Assembly (NCBI GenBank): GCA_022571865.1
Contig: JACZXA010000013.1
Coordinates: forward strand, 1 to 36,536
DNA length: 36,536 nt
Direction: 5' to 3'
From: Pseudomonadota bacterium
GTDB lineage: Bacteria; Pseudomonadota; Gammaproteobacteria; Pseudomonadales; Azotimanducaceae
The notes below the pieces were generated by a model. It searched no databases and was not told the origin of the DNA. It saw only the letters and a list, made by a program, of their open reading frames with translations. Positions 8,167 to 17,011 of the stretch are shown in pieces. The position numbers and the translations under genes were made by a program. Every line of letters begins with the position of its first letter. Position 1 is the stretch's first letter.

Positions 8167-11100
8167 TTGAATCGGCGTCGTCATGCCAGACAACCCATCG
8201 CCATTTCCGCCCTTGTTCACCCTGAACAAGGGCGCTCGTGGTTGTGCAGTATTCGAGATTTTTGCCATGAAGGGATGTTGCTGACTGGCGCGGGTGGCTC
8301 GCGATCGCTTGCGTCGACTGGTGCACAGGCCAATCCGGGTGACCCGGTTGCTTTGCATTTTTCTGTAGCGACACCTACCGGACAACAATACTTCCGTACT
8401 CAGGCAACGATTGCCCGGATGCTCAGTTCAGGCAATGGTATCGGAGTGCGATTCGAAAGCGGATTGCCAGATGACGCGTTCGATTGCCTGATCGAGTTTG
8501 CAATCGCCTCGGGCACGCTGTCGCGCTCGGCTGCAGGTGAGGGTGAAACCTACGATGGCGAAGCAACTGTTTCGAGTGAAGAAAAAACGACCGCCACATC
8601 CGCTGGGGACAGTGTCGATAAAGTGGAGATTTCGGATGAGCTTTTCCGCGATCGCCGCATCGATGAAAAAGATGCTGTAGAGGTTCGCGACAGGATGCGT
8701 CGGGTCGTGAAACGAGCGATGGACCGGCTCTGCAAACAGTTTTTCAAAGTCGCGAACACGGAACTTCTGCTGAGAGCGCGCGATGCCGGTACCAATGCGG
8801 TCCAGATGATGTATTTCGAAGGTCTCGACCTCCTGGAAAAACACCGCGATAAAATCAGTTCGGCTTTTGTCGGGGAGGTCCTGCGGCAGGTAGACGACGT
8901 TTCCGAGCTCGAGGACATTCTGGAAAGGCGTCGTAGACGGGAAACGGGAAACTCCACAAAACTCGAGATCGTGGAAACAGACAAGTTCGAAGAATGGTTG
9001 GCCGTGGCCGAGGTGATCTCGAAAGCGGAAAATCGTTATGCGGATGAGCTGCTGGACATCCGTGCGCAGCTGGGGCTGATCGCGAAACCCTGGACGCACA
9101 AAGATGTGGTGCCGGTTGGCCCGGCGGTGATCTCCTGGTCGTTCGACGACGCGTTGAAGGAGTTCGATTTCCATAGACAGGTCAAACAAGACATCTATCT
9201 CTGTTTCGAAAGCGTGTTGACTCCAATGTTAGCCAGCCTTTACAGCGCCTTGGATCAGATGTTGCGAGAAAGCAACGTGTTCCCGTCTGTCGAGGAGCTC
9301 AGAGAATCGTTGATGCGCACCACCATACGCCGCACACCTTCAGGCGTGCGGGTGGAACCCGAGGCTTATCAGGAGATGGAGAGCTCCGTGCGTGAAGCCG
9401 CCATGGCGGCGGACGGCATCACGACCCATGCGCGAGTGGATCAGAATCCATTCAGCGAATCCGTTGGCGGCGCCCATGAACTTTATGGCACGGCTCGCAC
9501 CATATTAGGCTTGAAACGGCGAACCCGGCAGATGCTCGGTCAAAGCCGAGACAAGATGCTCGCGGCACCCGATGCTGGAGTTGGCGAGACGTTTAAGGGA
9601 AGCGATATTCTGGAAGCGATCTTGCAGATCGAACAGGAACTCGGCGACGCCCCGTTGTCCGGTCGCCGCCTGAAGCCACGATTAATTGAAATACTGCAGG
9701 ACCGATACGGCGACCGGAAAGCCTTCACTGAAGAAGATTACGATACCCTCGATGTGATGGAAAATCTCGTGGATTCCATCCAGGAAGACAGCTTCCTCAC
9801 CGAAGGTATTCGCGAATGGATTCAGCGTCTGGAAATTACCTTGAACAAACTGGCCGCCCGCGACCCCGGGTTCCTGCGCCACACACCTGAACGCCCACAC
9901 AGTGCGGTGCAGATGCTGAACCAGTTGGCGCGTTTGGGGAATGCCCGCGATGCGCGCGAAGGTATCGATCGGGATGTTGGCCAGCGGGTGGATGAACTGC
10001 TGCAGAAGGTCATTCACGAGTACGACGAAAACCCTGAGATTTTCTCGGAGGTGGTCGGTGAACTCAACCCATTGATCGACAAGCAGACACGCACCTATCG
10101 TGGCAATGTAGAGCGCACCGTTCGTACCAGCGAAGGTCAGCAGAAACTGGCACGCGCCAGACGAGCTGTGCTCGAAGTAATGGAAGGTCGACTCGGTGGC
10201 AAAAAAGTTCCAGACCTGCTTTTACAACTGCTTAATCCGGGGTGGCGCAACCTCATGGTGCACACTCATCTGCGTCGTGGCGTTGACAGCAGTGAGTGGC
10301 AGGACCAATTGTCGACCGTAGATCAGGTCTGGGGTCAATTGAGCGGGGAGATCGGGCCCGATAGCGATTCGTTCGTTGACCCCGATGAGCTGCTGAAACA
10401 AGTCGTAGATGGTCTTAACAATATCTCCTTCGATCCCAGCAAACGCACGCCGCTCATTATGAGTCTATCTTCTGCGCTCGTCGGCGATACCACTGGCAAG
10501 AAAGCGGCGATTACCTCGACTCTAATCGAGCTGAGCGATGTGCCAAGCGCGTTAGGTCTCGAAGGGTTGCTGCCGGAAACCGACCCGGCTATCGACAGCG
10601 AGGATGAGGATGTACGGAAGAGCTGGTCGAACGCCGTCGAGCGGGCCCGTCGCATGCAGATCGGTGAATGGCTTGCAGCGAGCGACCGCGACGGTCGGCC
10701 ACTCATTCTAACGGTTGCCTACATAGGTGACGACAACGCCTTGTTCGTGCTCGTCAACCGCAAAGGTATCAAGACGCGCGAGCTCTCATTGCAGGATATG
10801 GCCGACGGGTTGCACGAAGGTCAAATTACCCTGCTCGACGATTACGACCTGCCGCTCATGGAGCGCGCGTCACAACGCATGCTCGAGAACATGCACAACC
10901 AGCTTGCCCATCAAGCAAGTCACGATGATCTCACCGGACTGTTGAACCGCAAGGAGTTCGAACGCCACGTGGACAACGCAATCAGGGAGGCGAAATCCAA
11001 CGAGATCCAGCACGCGCTTCTGTATCTGGACCTGGATCAGTTCAAGATCGTCAACAACACCAGCGGTCACACCGCGGGTGATGAATTACTGAAGGTCGTG

Positions 11101-12207
11101 GCCGATACGCTGTCGAAGAATCTGGAAGACAAGAATGCTCACGTCGCACGCCTTGGCGGTGACGAGTTCGGCGTGTTGGTGAAAGAAGTGCAGACCAGCG
11201 AAGCCCGGGATTTGGCCGAAGACCTTCTCAAAGCAATTCGTGAGCTGCGCTTCGATTGGGACGGGCGGATGTATACGATGTCCGCGAGCATGGGCTTGGT
11301 GTTTCTGGATCAGACTACCGAAAACGTAGACAACGCCATGCAGTTCGCTGACGAGGCGTGTTACACGGCTAAGGATGCGGGACGTAACCGTGTGCAGGAA
11401 TATGAGCTTGGTGACACCGCCATGATGCGCCGACACGGGGTCATGGAATGGGTTGCCGAACTCGACAAAGCGCTCGACGAAGATCGGCTGATTCTGAACT
11501 GCCAGCGCATTGCACCCATCGACACCGGTGATAAAACATCCAACCCGGGTGACGGTCACTACGAAATATTGCTCACCATGATTGATGAACTCGGCGACCT
11601 GGTGCCGCCCACGGAATTCATCAATGCGGCGGAAACGTATAACCGGATGACGATCATCGACCGTTGGGTGATCGAACGCGTGCTCGCATGGATGGCTGAA
11701 CACAGGAGCGAGCTGGACAGCTTTGGCGGTTTCTCGATCAATGTCTCCGGACATTCGGTAAACGACTCGACCTTCCCTGATTTCGTTCTGGAGCAGTTCG
11801 CAAACTCCCAGGCACCCACCGGCAAAGTCTGCTTTGAAATTACCGAAACCGCAGCCATTGCCAACCTTGGTAACGCGGTAGACTTCATGAATCGCATGAG
11901 GATCATCGGCTGTCAGTTTTCTTTGGATGACTTCGGTACGGGCTTGTCATCGTACTCATACCTTCGCAACCTTCCCGTAGATTATGTGAAGATCGATGGT
12001 GTTTTCGTCAAGGACATCGCCAACAATCCAGGAGACTACGCGGTTGTTCGCTCGATCAACGAGATTGGTCACTACATGGGTAAAAAGACCATTGCCGAGT
12101 ATGTCGAGAGCGACGAAGTATTAGAGAGCCTGAAAGAAATTGGCGTGGACTATGCTCAGGGTTTCCGGATTGAAAAACCGATGCCGCTGGCCGAATTTCG
12201 CGTCTGA
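8167..12207 (+). CDS. PilZ-DUF1631-GGDEF-EAL multidomain c-di-GMP protein
   Basis: This 1346-residue soluble protein has four parts. An N-terminal PilZ-like domain (about 3-118) carries RxxxR at R4-R8 and a degenerate second motif, DFCHEG. A long helical, charged DUF1631 region covers roughly 170-850. The GGDEF domain (about 910-1075) has intact GGDEF at 997-1001. The EAL domain (about 1100-1340) has EIL at 1133-1135 in place of EAL, an Asn in FSINVSG, CFEITE, DDFGTG from residue 1254, VKIDG and AEYVE, so its catalytic acids look conserved. No RxxD inhibitory site precedes GGDEF. It may both make and degrade c-di-GMP and may also bind it through PilZ; which activity dominates is not visible. 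Start: TTG at 8167, directly after an in-frame stop, with only a weak upstream GGA. Ends 7 bp from convergent argF. Confidence 0.9.
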   Translation: MNRRRHARQPIAISALVHPEQGRSWLCSIRDFCHEGMLLTGAGGSRSLASTGAQANPGDPVALHFSVATPTGQQYFRTQATIARMLSSGNGIGVRFESGLPDDAFDCLIEFAIASGTLSRSAAGEGETYDGEATVSSEEKTTATSAGDSVDKVEISDELFRDRRIDEKDAVEVRDRMRRVVKRAMDRLCKQFFKVANTELLLRARDAGTNAVQMMYFEGLDLLEKHRDKISSAFVGEVLRQVDDVSELEDILERRRRRETGNSTKLEIVETDKFEEWLAVAEVISKAENRYADELLDIRAQLGLIAKPWTHKDVVPVGPAVISWSFDDALKEFDFHRQVKQDIYLCFESVLTPMLASLYSALDQMLRESNVFPSVEELRESLMRTTIRRTPSGVRVEPEAYQEMESSVREAAMAADGITTHARVDQNPFSESVGGAHELYGTARTILGLKRRTRQMLGQSRDKMLAAPDAGVGETFKGSDILEAILQIEQELGDAPLSGRRLKPRLIEILQDRYGDRKAFTEEDYDTLDVMENLVDSIQEDSFLTEGIREWIQRLEITLNKLAARDPGFLRHTPERPHSAVQMLNQLARLGNARDAREGIDRDVGQRVDELLQKVIHEYDENPEIFSEVVGELNPLIDKQTRTYRGNVERTVRTSEGQQKLARARRAVLEVMEGRLGGKKVPDLLLQLLNPGWRNLMVHTHLRRGVDSSEWQDQLSTVDQVWGQLSGEIGPDSDSFVDPDELLKQVVDGLNNISFDPSKRTPLIMSLSSALVGDTTGKKAAITSTLIELSDVPSALGLEGLLPETDPAIDSEDEDVRKSWSNAVERARRMQIGEWLAASDRDGRPLILTVAYIGDDNALFVLVNRKGIKTRELSLQDMADGLHEGQITLLDDYDLPLMERASQRMLENMHNQLAHQASHDDLTGLLNRKEFERHVDNAIREAKSNEIQHALLYLDLDQFKIVNNTSGHTAGDELLKVVADTLSKNLEDKNAHVARLGGDEFGVLVKEVQTSEARDLAEDLLKAIRELRFDWDGRMYTMSASMGLVFLDQTTENVDNAMQFADEACYTAKDAGRNRVQEYELGDTAMMRRHGVMEWVAELDKALDEDRLILNCQRIAPIDTGDKTSNPGDGHYEILLTMIDELGDLVPPTEFINAAETYNRMTIIDRWVIERVLAWMAEHRSELDSFGGFSINVSGHSVNDSTFPDFVLEQFANSQAPTGKVCFEITETAAIANLGNAVDFMNRMRIIGCQFSLDDFGTGLSSYSYLRNLPVDYVKIDGVFVKDIANNPGDYAVVRSINEIGHYMGKKTIAEYVESDEVLESLKEIGVDYAQGFRIEKPMPLAEFRV

Positions 12208-12214
12208 GACAGAC

Positions 12215-13117
12215 CTACCGGGCTAACAGGAATTCCAGCAGTGCTTTCTGGCTGTGTAATCTGTTACCCGCTTCCTGCCACACCGCGCAACGCGGGTCGT
12301 CGAGCACAGTGTCGTTCACCTCTTCGCCTCGTTTGGCGGGAAGGCAGTGCATGAAAATCGTGTCTTTCTTGGCGTGATCGAGAAGCGCTTCATCGACCTG
12401 GAAGCTTGCGAAGGTCATACGGCGGTCCATTTCTTGTCCTTCGTGGCCCATGGACGACCAGACATCCGTAACCAGGAGGTCGGCGTCCGCGGCTGCCTCC
12501 TCAGCAGTTTCGACCAGAGTAACGTTGTTTGTAGACGCTAGGATTTGCGGATCGGGCCGATAACCTTCGGGGCTCGCGATCTTCAAGTTGAACCCCCACT
12601 GCTTTGCTGCGTTGATGTAGGAATGGCACATGTTGTAACCGTCTCCAATGAACGCAACCGTTTTGCCCTGGATGGGGCCGCGTAGCTCTTCGAAGGTCTG
12701 TACGTCCGCCAGAAGCTGACAAGGGTGGAAAAGCGATGTCATTGCGTTGATCACCGGAATACTGGCCGCCTGTGCGAATTCAATGACGTCAGTATGTTTG
12801 ATCGTTCGCACGATCACGATGTCCACCATCTCAGAGAGTACCTTCGCCATGTCGGAGATGGGCTCGCCGCGGCCCAACTGGGTATCTTCGGAGTTGAGCG
12901 ATATGGCATGGCCACCGAGCTGGCTCATGCCGGCTTCGAATGCGACACGAGTGCGGGTGGAGTTCAACTGGAAGAGCATGGCGGCCGTGCGCCCATTGAG
13001 TGGCCGATCAATTGAGTCGCCGCGAAAATTCTGTTTGAGCACGCGAGCGCGTTCGACCAACTGGCTCAGCTCTTCCGGAGTAAAATCGAGAAGGGATAAA
13101 AAATCACGTTTAGCCAT
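12215..13117 (-). CDS. argF: Ornithine carbamoyltransferase
   Basis: Joins carbamoyl phosphate to ornithine to give citrulline, the sixth step of arginine synthesis, in the cytoplasm. The carbamoyl-phosphate loop STRTR is at residues 53-57, and the ornithine-site HCLP motif with the catalytic Cys is at 257-260. At 300 residues it has normal length for the anabolic enzyme. It lies downstream of argD on the same strand. The 247-bp gap holds a palindromic repeat, so co-transcription from argD is possible but must read through that element. No strong ribosome site is visible before the ATG at 13117. Confidence 0.96.
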   Translation of the reverse strand: MAKRDFLSLLDFTPEELSQLVERARVLKQNFRGDSIDRPLNGRTAAMLFQLNSTRTRVAFEAGMSQLGGHAISLNSEDTQLGRGEPISDMAKVLSEMVDIVIVRTIKHTDVIEFAQAASIPVINAMTSLFHPCQLLADVQTFEELRGPIQGKTVAFIGDGYNMCHSYINAAKQWGFNLKIASPEGYRPDPQILASTNNVTLVETAEEAAADADLLVTDVWSSMGHEGQEMDRRMTFASFQVDEALLDHAKKDTIFMHCLPAKRGEEVNDTVLDDPRCAVWQEAGNRLHSQKALLEFLLAR

Positions 13118-13198
13118 GAGGGTAGCCGTAAGTTGATTGGATTAGCAGCGTGTCGAAAAACAAGCTGCTGGATTCCGGCCAGGCGTTTGCGTCGATAT

Positions 13199-13329
13199 CC
13201 CTCGACGGCAATTCGCGAGCGAATTGCTGAGCAGTTTGCTTCGCAAACTGCCAAGCACCCTGTGTTTTTACTACTCTGGCAGTTTGCTTCGCAAACTGCT
13301 TAGCAATTCGCTTGCGAATTGCCCTCGAC
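13199..13329. repeat. Nested palindromic element between argD and argF, flanked by direct repeats
   Basis: Four small perfect palindromes are arranged symmetrically: A at 13208-13227 (arms GCAATTCGC/GCGAATTGC), B at 13231-13251 (arms GCAGTTTGC/GCAAACTGC), then a 27-nt spacer, B' at 13279-13299 and A' at 13303-13322. The whole 117-bp unit is thus an inverted repeat with 47-nt arms that match at about 43 positions. CCTCGAC occurs directly on both sides (13200-13206 and 13323-13329), like a target-site duplication. This looks like a non-autonomous mobile palindrome (MITE- or REP-like). No transposase is present. Confidence 0.8.
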
Positions 13330-13364
13330 CCGACCTCGCTACGCTTCTTCATGAATAATCCAGG

Positions 13365-14525
13365 CTAGTCGTTGATGAGCTTGCTGACCAAACGGACAAT
13401 CTCGTCGGCCTCGTCATCAGCCAGGGTCAAAGGCGGCAACAGCCGCACGATGTTGTCCTGAGTGACATTGATGAGAATTCCAGCGTCGAGCCCACGATTG
13501 ACGAGTTCAGTACAGGGTTCATTGAGTTCGATCGCGATCATCAGCCCTTTGCCCCGTATCTCGACAACGCGGTTGTTGCCTTTCAGGCTTTCGCCGAATC
13601 CTGCGAGCATCCGAGTACCCAGCACCGCGGCACGGTCCAGAAGGGCATCGTCTTCCAAGGTGTCCAACACGGCAAGGGCAGCCGCACACGCGAGCGGGTT
13701 ACCACCGAAGGTGGATCCGTGATTGCCGGGCTGAAAGATGGTTGCGGCGGTTCCACGGGCAAGGCACGCCCCGATAGGCACACCGTTAGCGAGTCCTTTT
13801 GCCGTTGTCACCACGTCGGGAAAGATATGGGTGTGCTGGTACGCAAAAAACTTACCGGTGCGGCCGTTTCCGGTCTGAACCTCGTCAAGCAGGAGCAACC
13901 AGTTCTTGGAGTCACACAATTCGCGCAGTTCGGCCAGGTAGCTATCGTCGGGAATAACGATACCCCCCTCGCCCAGGAGCGGCTCTGTCAACACCGCGAC
14001 CACCTCGTTGTTGTTCCGGGCGATCTGACGAACCGCTTCGATGTTGTTGAACGGCGCCCGCACGAATCCGTTGAGCAGGGGCTCGAATCCCGCATGGACC
14101 TTACGGTTGCCCGTTGCGGTCAGGGTGGCCATGGTTCGGCCATGAAAGCTGCCGTCCATGACGATGATTGTCGGCCGTTCGATGTGTTGTTTGTGTCCAT
14201 GAAGACGCGCTATTTTGATTGCAGCTTCGTTGGCTTCAGCACCGGAGTTGCCGAAGAACACGGCATCCATTCCTGACACCGCGCAGAGGCGATCTGCGAG
14301 CTTTGCCTGCAGCGGAATTTCGTAAAGGTTGGAGGTATGCAGCATGCTCGACGCCTGCTCGCTGATCGCCTTGGTAATCCGTGGATGTGCATGACCGAGG
14401 CCGCAGACGGCCAGACCAGTCAGCGCGTCGAGGTAGCGTTTACCGTTGGCGTCTTGCAGGTAAATGCCTTCACCCTGCACGAAGGCGACAGGTAGCCTTT
14501 TATAGGTTTCCATCAAGTGCGTCAT
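13365..14525 (-). CDS. argD: Acetylornithine aminotransferase
   Basis: A PLP-dependent class III aminotransferase that converts N-acetylglutamate semialdehyde to N-acetylornithine; enzymes of this family often also serve in lysine synthesis. Visible family features are GNSGAEANEAAIKIAR (cofactor phosphate binding), LLLLDEVQTGNGRTG (the Asp that contacts the PLP ring) and TTAKGLANGVPIG (the Schiff-base Lys). The 386-residue length is typical. The ATG at 14525 is followed by a second in-frame ATG four codons later, and either could be used. It sits upstream of argF on the same strand, which fits an arginine gene pair, while argG lies about 3.3 kb away on the other strand. Confidence 0.95.
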   Translation of the reverse strand: MTHLMETYKRLPVAFVQGEGIYLQDANGKRYLDALTGLAVCGLGHAHPRITKAISEQASSMLHTSNLYEIPLQAKLADRLCAVSGMDAVFFGNSGAEANEAAIKIARLHGHKQHIERPTIIVMDGSFHGRTMATLTATGNRKVHAGFEPLLNGFVRAPFNNIEAVRQIARNNNEVVAVLTEPLLGEGGIVIPDDSYLAELRELCDSKNWLLLLDEVQTGNGRTGKFFAYQHTHIFPDVVTTAKGLANGVPIGACLARGTAATIFQPGNHGSTFGGNPLACAAALAVLDTLEDDALLDRAAVLGTRMLAGFGESLKGNNRVVEIRGKGLMIAIELNEPCTELVNRGLDAGILINVTQDNIVRLLPPLTLADDEADEIVRLVSKLIND

Positions 14526-14549
14526 TGCCCGCCCAACACTTTCGTTTTG

Positions 14550-14586
14550 ACTCCCAAAACAACAACAGGCAGCGATAGGCTGCCTG
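14550..14586 (-). terminator. Rho-independent terminator downstream of patB
   Basis: CAGGCAGC, a 5-nt loop and GCTGCCTG at 14566-14586 form a perfect 8-bp stem. On the minus strand it is followed by TTGTTGTTTTGG. It lies between the patB stop (14642) and the argD start (14525), so it would end the patB transcript and give argD its own promoter. Confidence 0.7.
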
Positions 14587-14641
14587 CGAGAATTGCGAAT
14601 CCTACTGCAGAGGAATTAGGAGTTCAATCCCCACAGCTGGT

Positions 14642-15799
14642 TCAGCTTCCCTGTTCATGTCGAGCGCACAGCGCACTTTCAAAACGTCGTATGCCTCGAT
14701 CCAATAGAGTCCTTGGACAGCCGAAGTTGAAACGAACGAAGCCCGGGCCACCAAACGGCGCCCCATCGGAAAGACCCAGCCCGTGACCTTCGAGATAAGT
14801 ACCGGGATGGTCGATGCCGAGATCGCGCAGATCGATCCAGGCAAGGAAGGTGGCTTCTACCGGTGTCATCCGGTTACCGATTAACGACTGCAATCGCCGG
14901 AGGTTGCCGCGCAGGTATTCGAGCAATGTCGGGAGCCACTGACTGGTATCCGCAAACGCCGCGGTGCAGGCAGCAAAGGCAAGTGGGCCAATGCCGTGTA
15001 CCAGTCCCGCTCTGGCGCTCAGAAAATTGACCCGCAGCTTCGCATCTGGAATGACTGCCACGGCACAACCGAGGCCGGGAATGTTGTAGGTTTTGTTGGC
15101 GGCGAACAGGCTGATTGTGCGCTCGGCTATTTCCGGGGCGAGGCTGGCGATGGGAATGTGGCGGGCACTTTCGTCGAGCACCAGATCGCAGTGAATCTCA
15201 TCGGAGCACAGATAGAGATCGTGCCGAAGGCAGAAGTCGGCGAGTGCGGTCAGTTCCGCCAGCGTATAAACCCGCCCGGTGGGATTTTGCGGATTGCTCA
15301 ACAGAAAGAGTCGGGTGTTGCGATCACAGGCTTCACCGAGCGCGTCAAAGTCCATCTCCCAGCGAACGTCCGAGCGGGCAAGCCGTACCTTGATGGACGC
15401 CTGACCGACGTGACCCGCTACCTGCAGAAACGGGTGATAGACCGGTGTGGGAATGAGTATGGAACCACCTGGCGAGGCGACCGCCTTTGCCGTCAGGTTG
15501 AGCCCGGGGACAACGCCGGGAAGCCAGACGAGCCATTCCTCTTCAACGCTCCACCCGTGGCGCCGTTGCAGCCAGGTCTGAAAGGTGGTGACGAGGTCGT
15601 GGGGAGTTTCGGTGTAGCCCAGAATTCCATGTTCCAGGCGCGCCTGAACGGCCTCCAGAATGAACCCGGGAGCGGAAAAGTCCATATCCGCCACCCAGAA
15701 CGGCAAAATGTCACGTCCGCGGTACTTTTCCCATTTGCTCGCGAAGGTGCCGCGGCGATCTATTACCGTATCAAATTCCGTTTGTTCGACATCGGTCAT
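14642..15799 (-). CDS. patB: MalY/PatB-type aminotransferase (cystathionine beta-lyase family)
   Basis: A fold-type I PLP enzyme of the MalY/PatB group. Members cleave the C-S bond of cystathionine or related cysteine conjugates, giving homocysteine or a thiol, pyruvate and ammonia. The start DTVIDRRGTFASKWEKY and the DILPFWVADMDF motif are typical of this group. SNPQNPTGRVYTLAEL, CSDEIHCDLVL and AANKTYNIPGLG (Schiff-base Lys near residue 235) are the PLP-binding elements. The length of 385 residues is normal. It is a single gene with its own terminator and lies divergent from grxD. The substrate is not determined by sequence; a true aminotransferase activity is possible but less likely. Confidence 0.88.
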   Translation of the reverse strand: MTDVEQTEFDTVIDRRGTFASKWEKYRGRDILPFWVADMDFSAPGFILEAVQARLEHGILGYTETPHDLVTTFQTWLQRRHGWSVEEEWLVWLPGVVPGLNLTAKAVASPGGSILIPTPVYHPFLQVAGHVGQASIKVRLARSDVRWEMDFDALGEACDRNTRLFLLSNPQNPTGRVYTLAELTALADFCLRHDLYLCSDEIHCDLVLDESARHIPIASLAPEIAERTISLFAANKTYNIPGLGCAVAVIPDAKLRVNFLSARAGLVHGIGPLAFAACTAAFADTSQWLPTLLEYLRGNLRRLQSLIGNRMTPVEATFLAWIDLRDLGIDHPGTYLEGHGLGLSDGAPFGGPGFVRFNFGCPRTLLDRGIRRFESALCARHEQGS

Positions 15800-15955
15800 G
15801 GTGGTGTAAGCCTTCCGAAATAGTCGGGCTTCGAAGGACAGCGAGCTTGTAGTATTGGCGGTTCTAGTAATATAGGTATTGCGTCTATGCCCGTCAGCCG
15901 GCTAGAGGGTACAATGCTCGCCCTTAACCGAGCCCAGGTAAAGCGGAGTGCTGTC

Positions 15956-16282
15956 ATGAGCGAAGAAGTTGTCGCTACCATCAACGAACAGATAGCGAAT
16001 AATCACATCATTCTCTACATGAAGGGTTCGCCGCAAGCGCCTCAATGTGGATTCTCCGCACAGACCGTGCAATGCCTCATCGACTGTGGCGAAAAATTTG
16101 CCTATGTGGACATACTGAGCAATCCGGAGATTCGCGCCACCTTGCCAGGGATCGCCAACTGGCCGACGTTTCCTCAGTTATGGGTGGATGGCGAGTTGGT
16201 CGGAGGATGCGACATCATCACTGAGATGCACGAATCCGGCGAGCTTGCGACACTGGTCAAGAACAACACCGCCACGGAATAA
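15956..16282 (+). CDS. grxD: Monothiol glutaredoxin, Grx4 type
   Basis: A 108-residue CGFS-type glutaredoxin that binds a [2Fe-2S] cluster with glutathione and delivers it to acceptor proteins, often with BolA. The CGFS motif follows MKGSPQAPQ, and WPTFPQLWVDGELVGGCDI is the conserved glutathione- and cluster-binding region. The frame stays open to 15887, but the ATG at 15956 has a GCGGAG ribosome site and gives the standard family length and N-terminus (MSEEVVATI). A TACAAT hexamer at 15910-15915 is a plausible -10 site just upstream. It converges on rnt, a neighbour also in E. coli and Pseudomonas. Confidence 0.95.
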   Translation: MSEEVVATINEQIANNHIILYMKGSPQAPQCGFSAQTVQCLIDCGEKFAYVDILSNPEIRATLPGIANWPTFPQLWVDGELVGGCDIITEMHESGELATLVKNNTATE

Positions 16283-16306
16283 TTCCTAACCTGAAGCTGG
16301 CGTTCG

Positions 16307-16906
16307 CTAGTGGTTTCCGCGGAGACTCCAATCGTTGACCACCGAGCAGAAGAGCTCGGCGGTGCGCTCGGCATCGTATAAAGCGTTGTGGGCACGGTCT
16401 GCGTCGAAGGCGATGCCGGCGCGTGCGCAGGCTTCGCTCAGCACCGTATGCCCATAGGCAACCGCCGCGAGCGATGCGGTATCGATGAAGCTGAAAGGGT
16501 GAAACGGGTTACGTTTTACCCGGTTTCGAGCCACTGCCTGATTCAGGAACTGTTGATCGAATGAAGCGTTATGGGCGACCAGTATGGCGCGCTGACAATG
16601 TTCGTGTTTCACCGCACTGCGCACCAGGCGGAACATCTCCTTTAGCGCCAGCGATTCATCGATCGCTCCTCGATCGGGATCAAAGGGATCGATGCCCGTT
16701 ACTTTGAGTGCGGCGGGATCCATCACCGACCCCTCGTAGGGTGCTACCGGTTGATGCCAGCGCGCTCCGGTAACCAGTCGATCTTCACTGAAACACACTT
16801 GAACGATCGCTATTTCTAGAATTGCATGGGTGTTCGGATCGAAACCGCCGGTTTCCAGATCGATGACCACGGGCAGAAAACCGCGGAATCGTGCTGCCAT
16901 TTCCAT
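16307..16906 (-). CDS. rnt: Ribonuclease T
   Basis: A DEDDh 3'-5' exonuclease that trims tRNA CCA ends and matures stable RNAs; it acts as a dimer. Metal-binding acids are visible in VVIDLETGGFDP (Exo I), HNASFDQQFL (Exo II) and the His/Asp of DRAHNALYDAERT (Exo III). At 199 residues it is slightly below the 215 of E. coli and otherwise complete. The ATG at 16906 has a closely following alternative at the third codon. It lies 24 bp from convergent grxD and upstream of the divergent motY gene, an arrangement close to that in Pseudomonas. Confidence 0.95.
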   Translation of the reverse strand: MEMAARFRGFLPVVIDLETGGFDPNTHAILEIAIVQVCFSEDRLVTGARWHQPVAPYEGSVMDPAALKVTGIDPFDPDRGAIDESLALKEMFRLVRSAVKHEHCQRAILVAHNASFDQQFLNQAVARNRVKRNPFHPFSFIDTASLAAVAYGHTVLSEACARAGIAFDADRAHNALYDAERTAELFCSVVNDWSLRGNH

Positions 16907-17011
16907 TCAGGTGCCTTAACTGCCGTCGATATCGGTTGGCGCGATAGAACCATAACAGAGTAAAGAGATCGGAAGTTGGGCCGATAACCCTAAAGACGAA
17001 CTGGGGCTTTC

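Noticed and set aside
8428-9189. Minus-strand 253-codon frame inside the DUF1631 gene
   Set aside because: Antisense shadow of a conserved coding region with no ribosome site or recognisable domain.
14996-15823. Plus-strand 275-codon frame over patB
   Set aside because: Antisense shadow of the PLP enzyme with all its motifs present on the minus strand.
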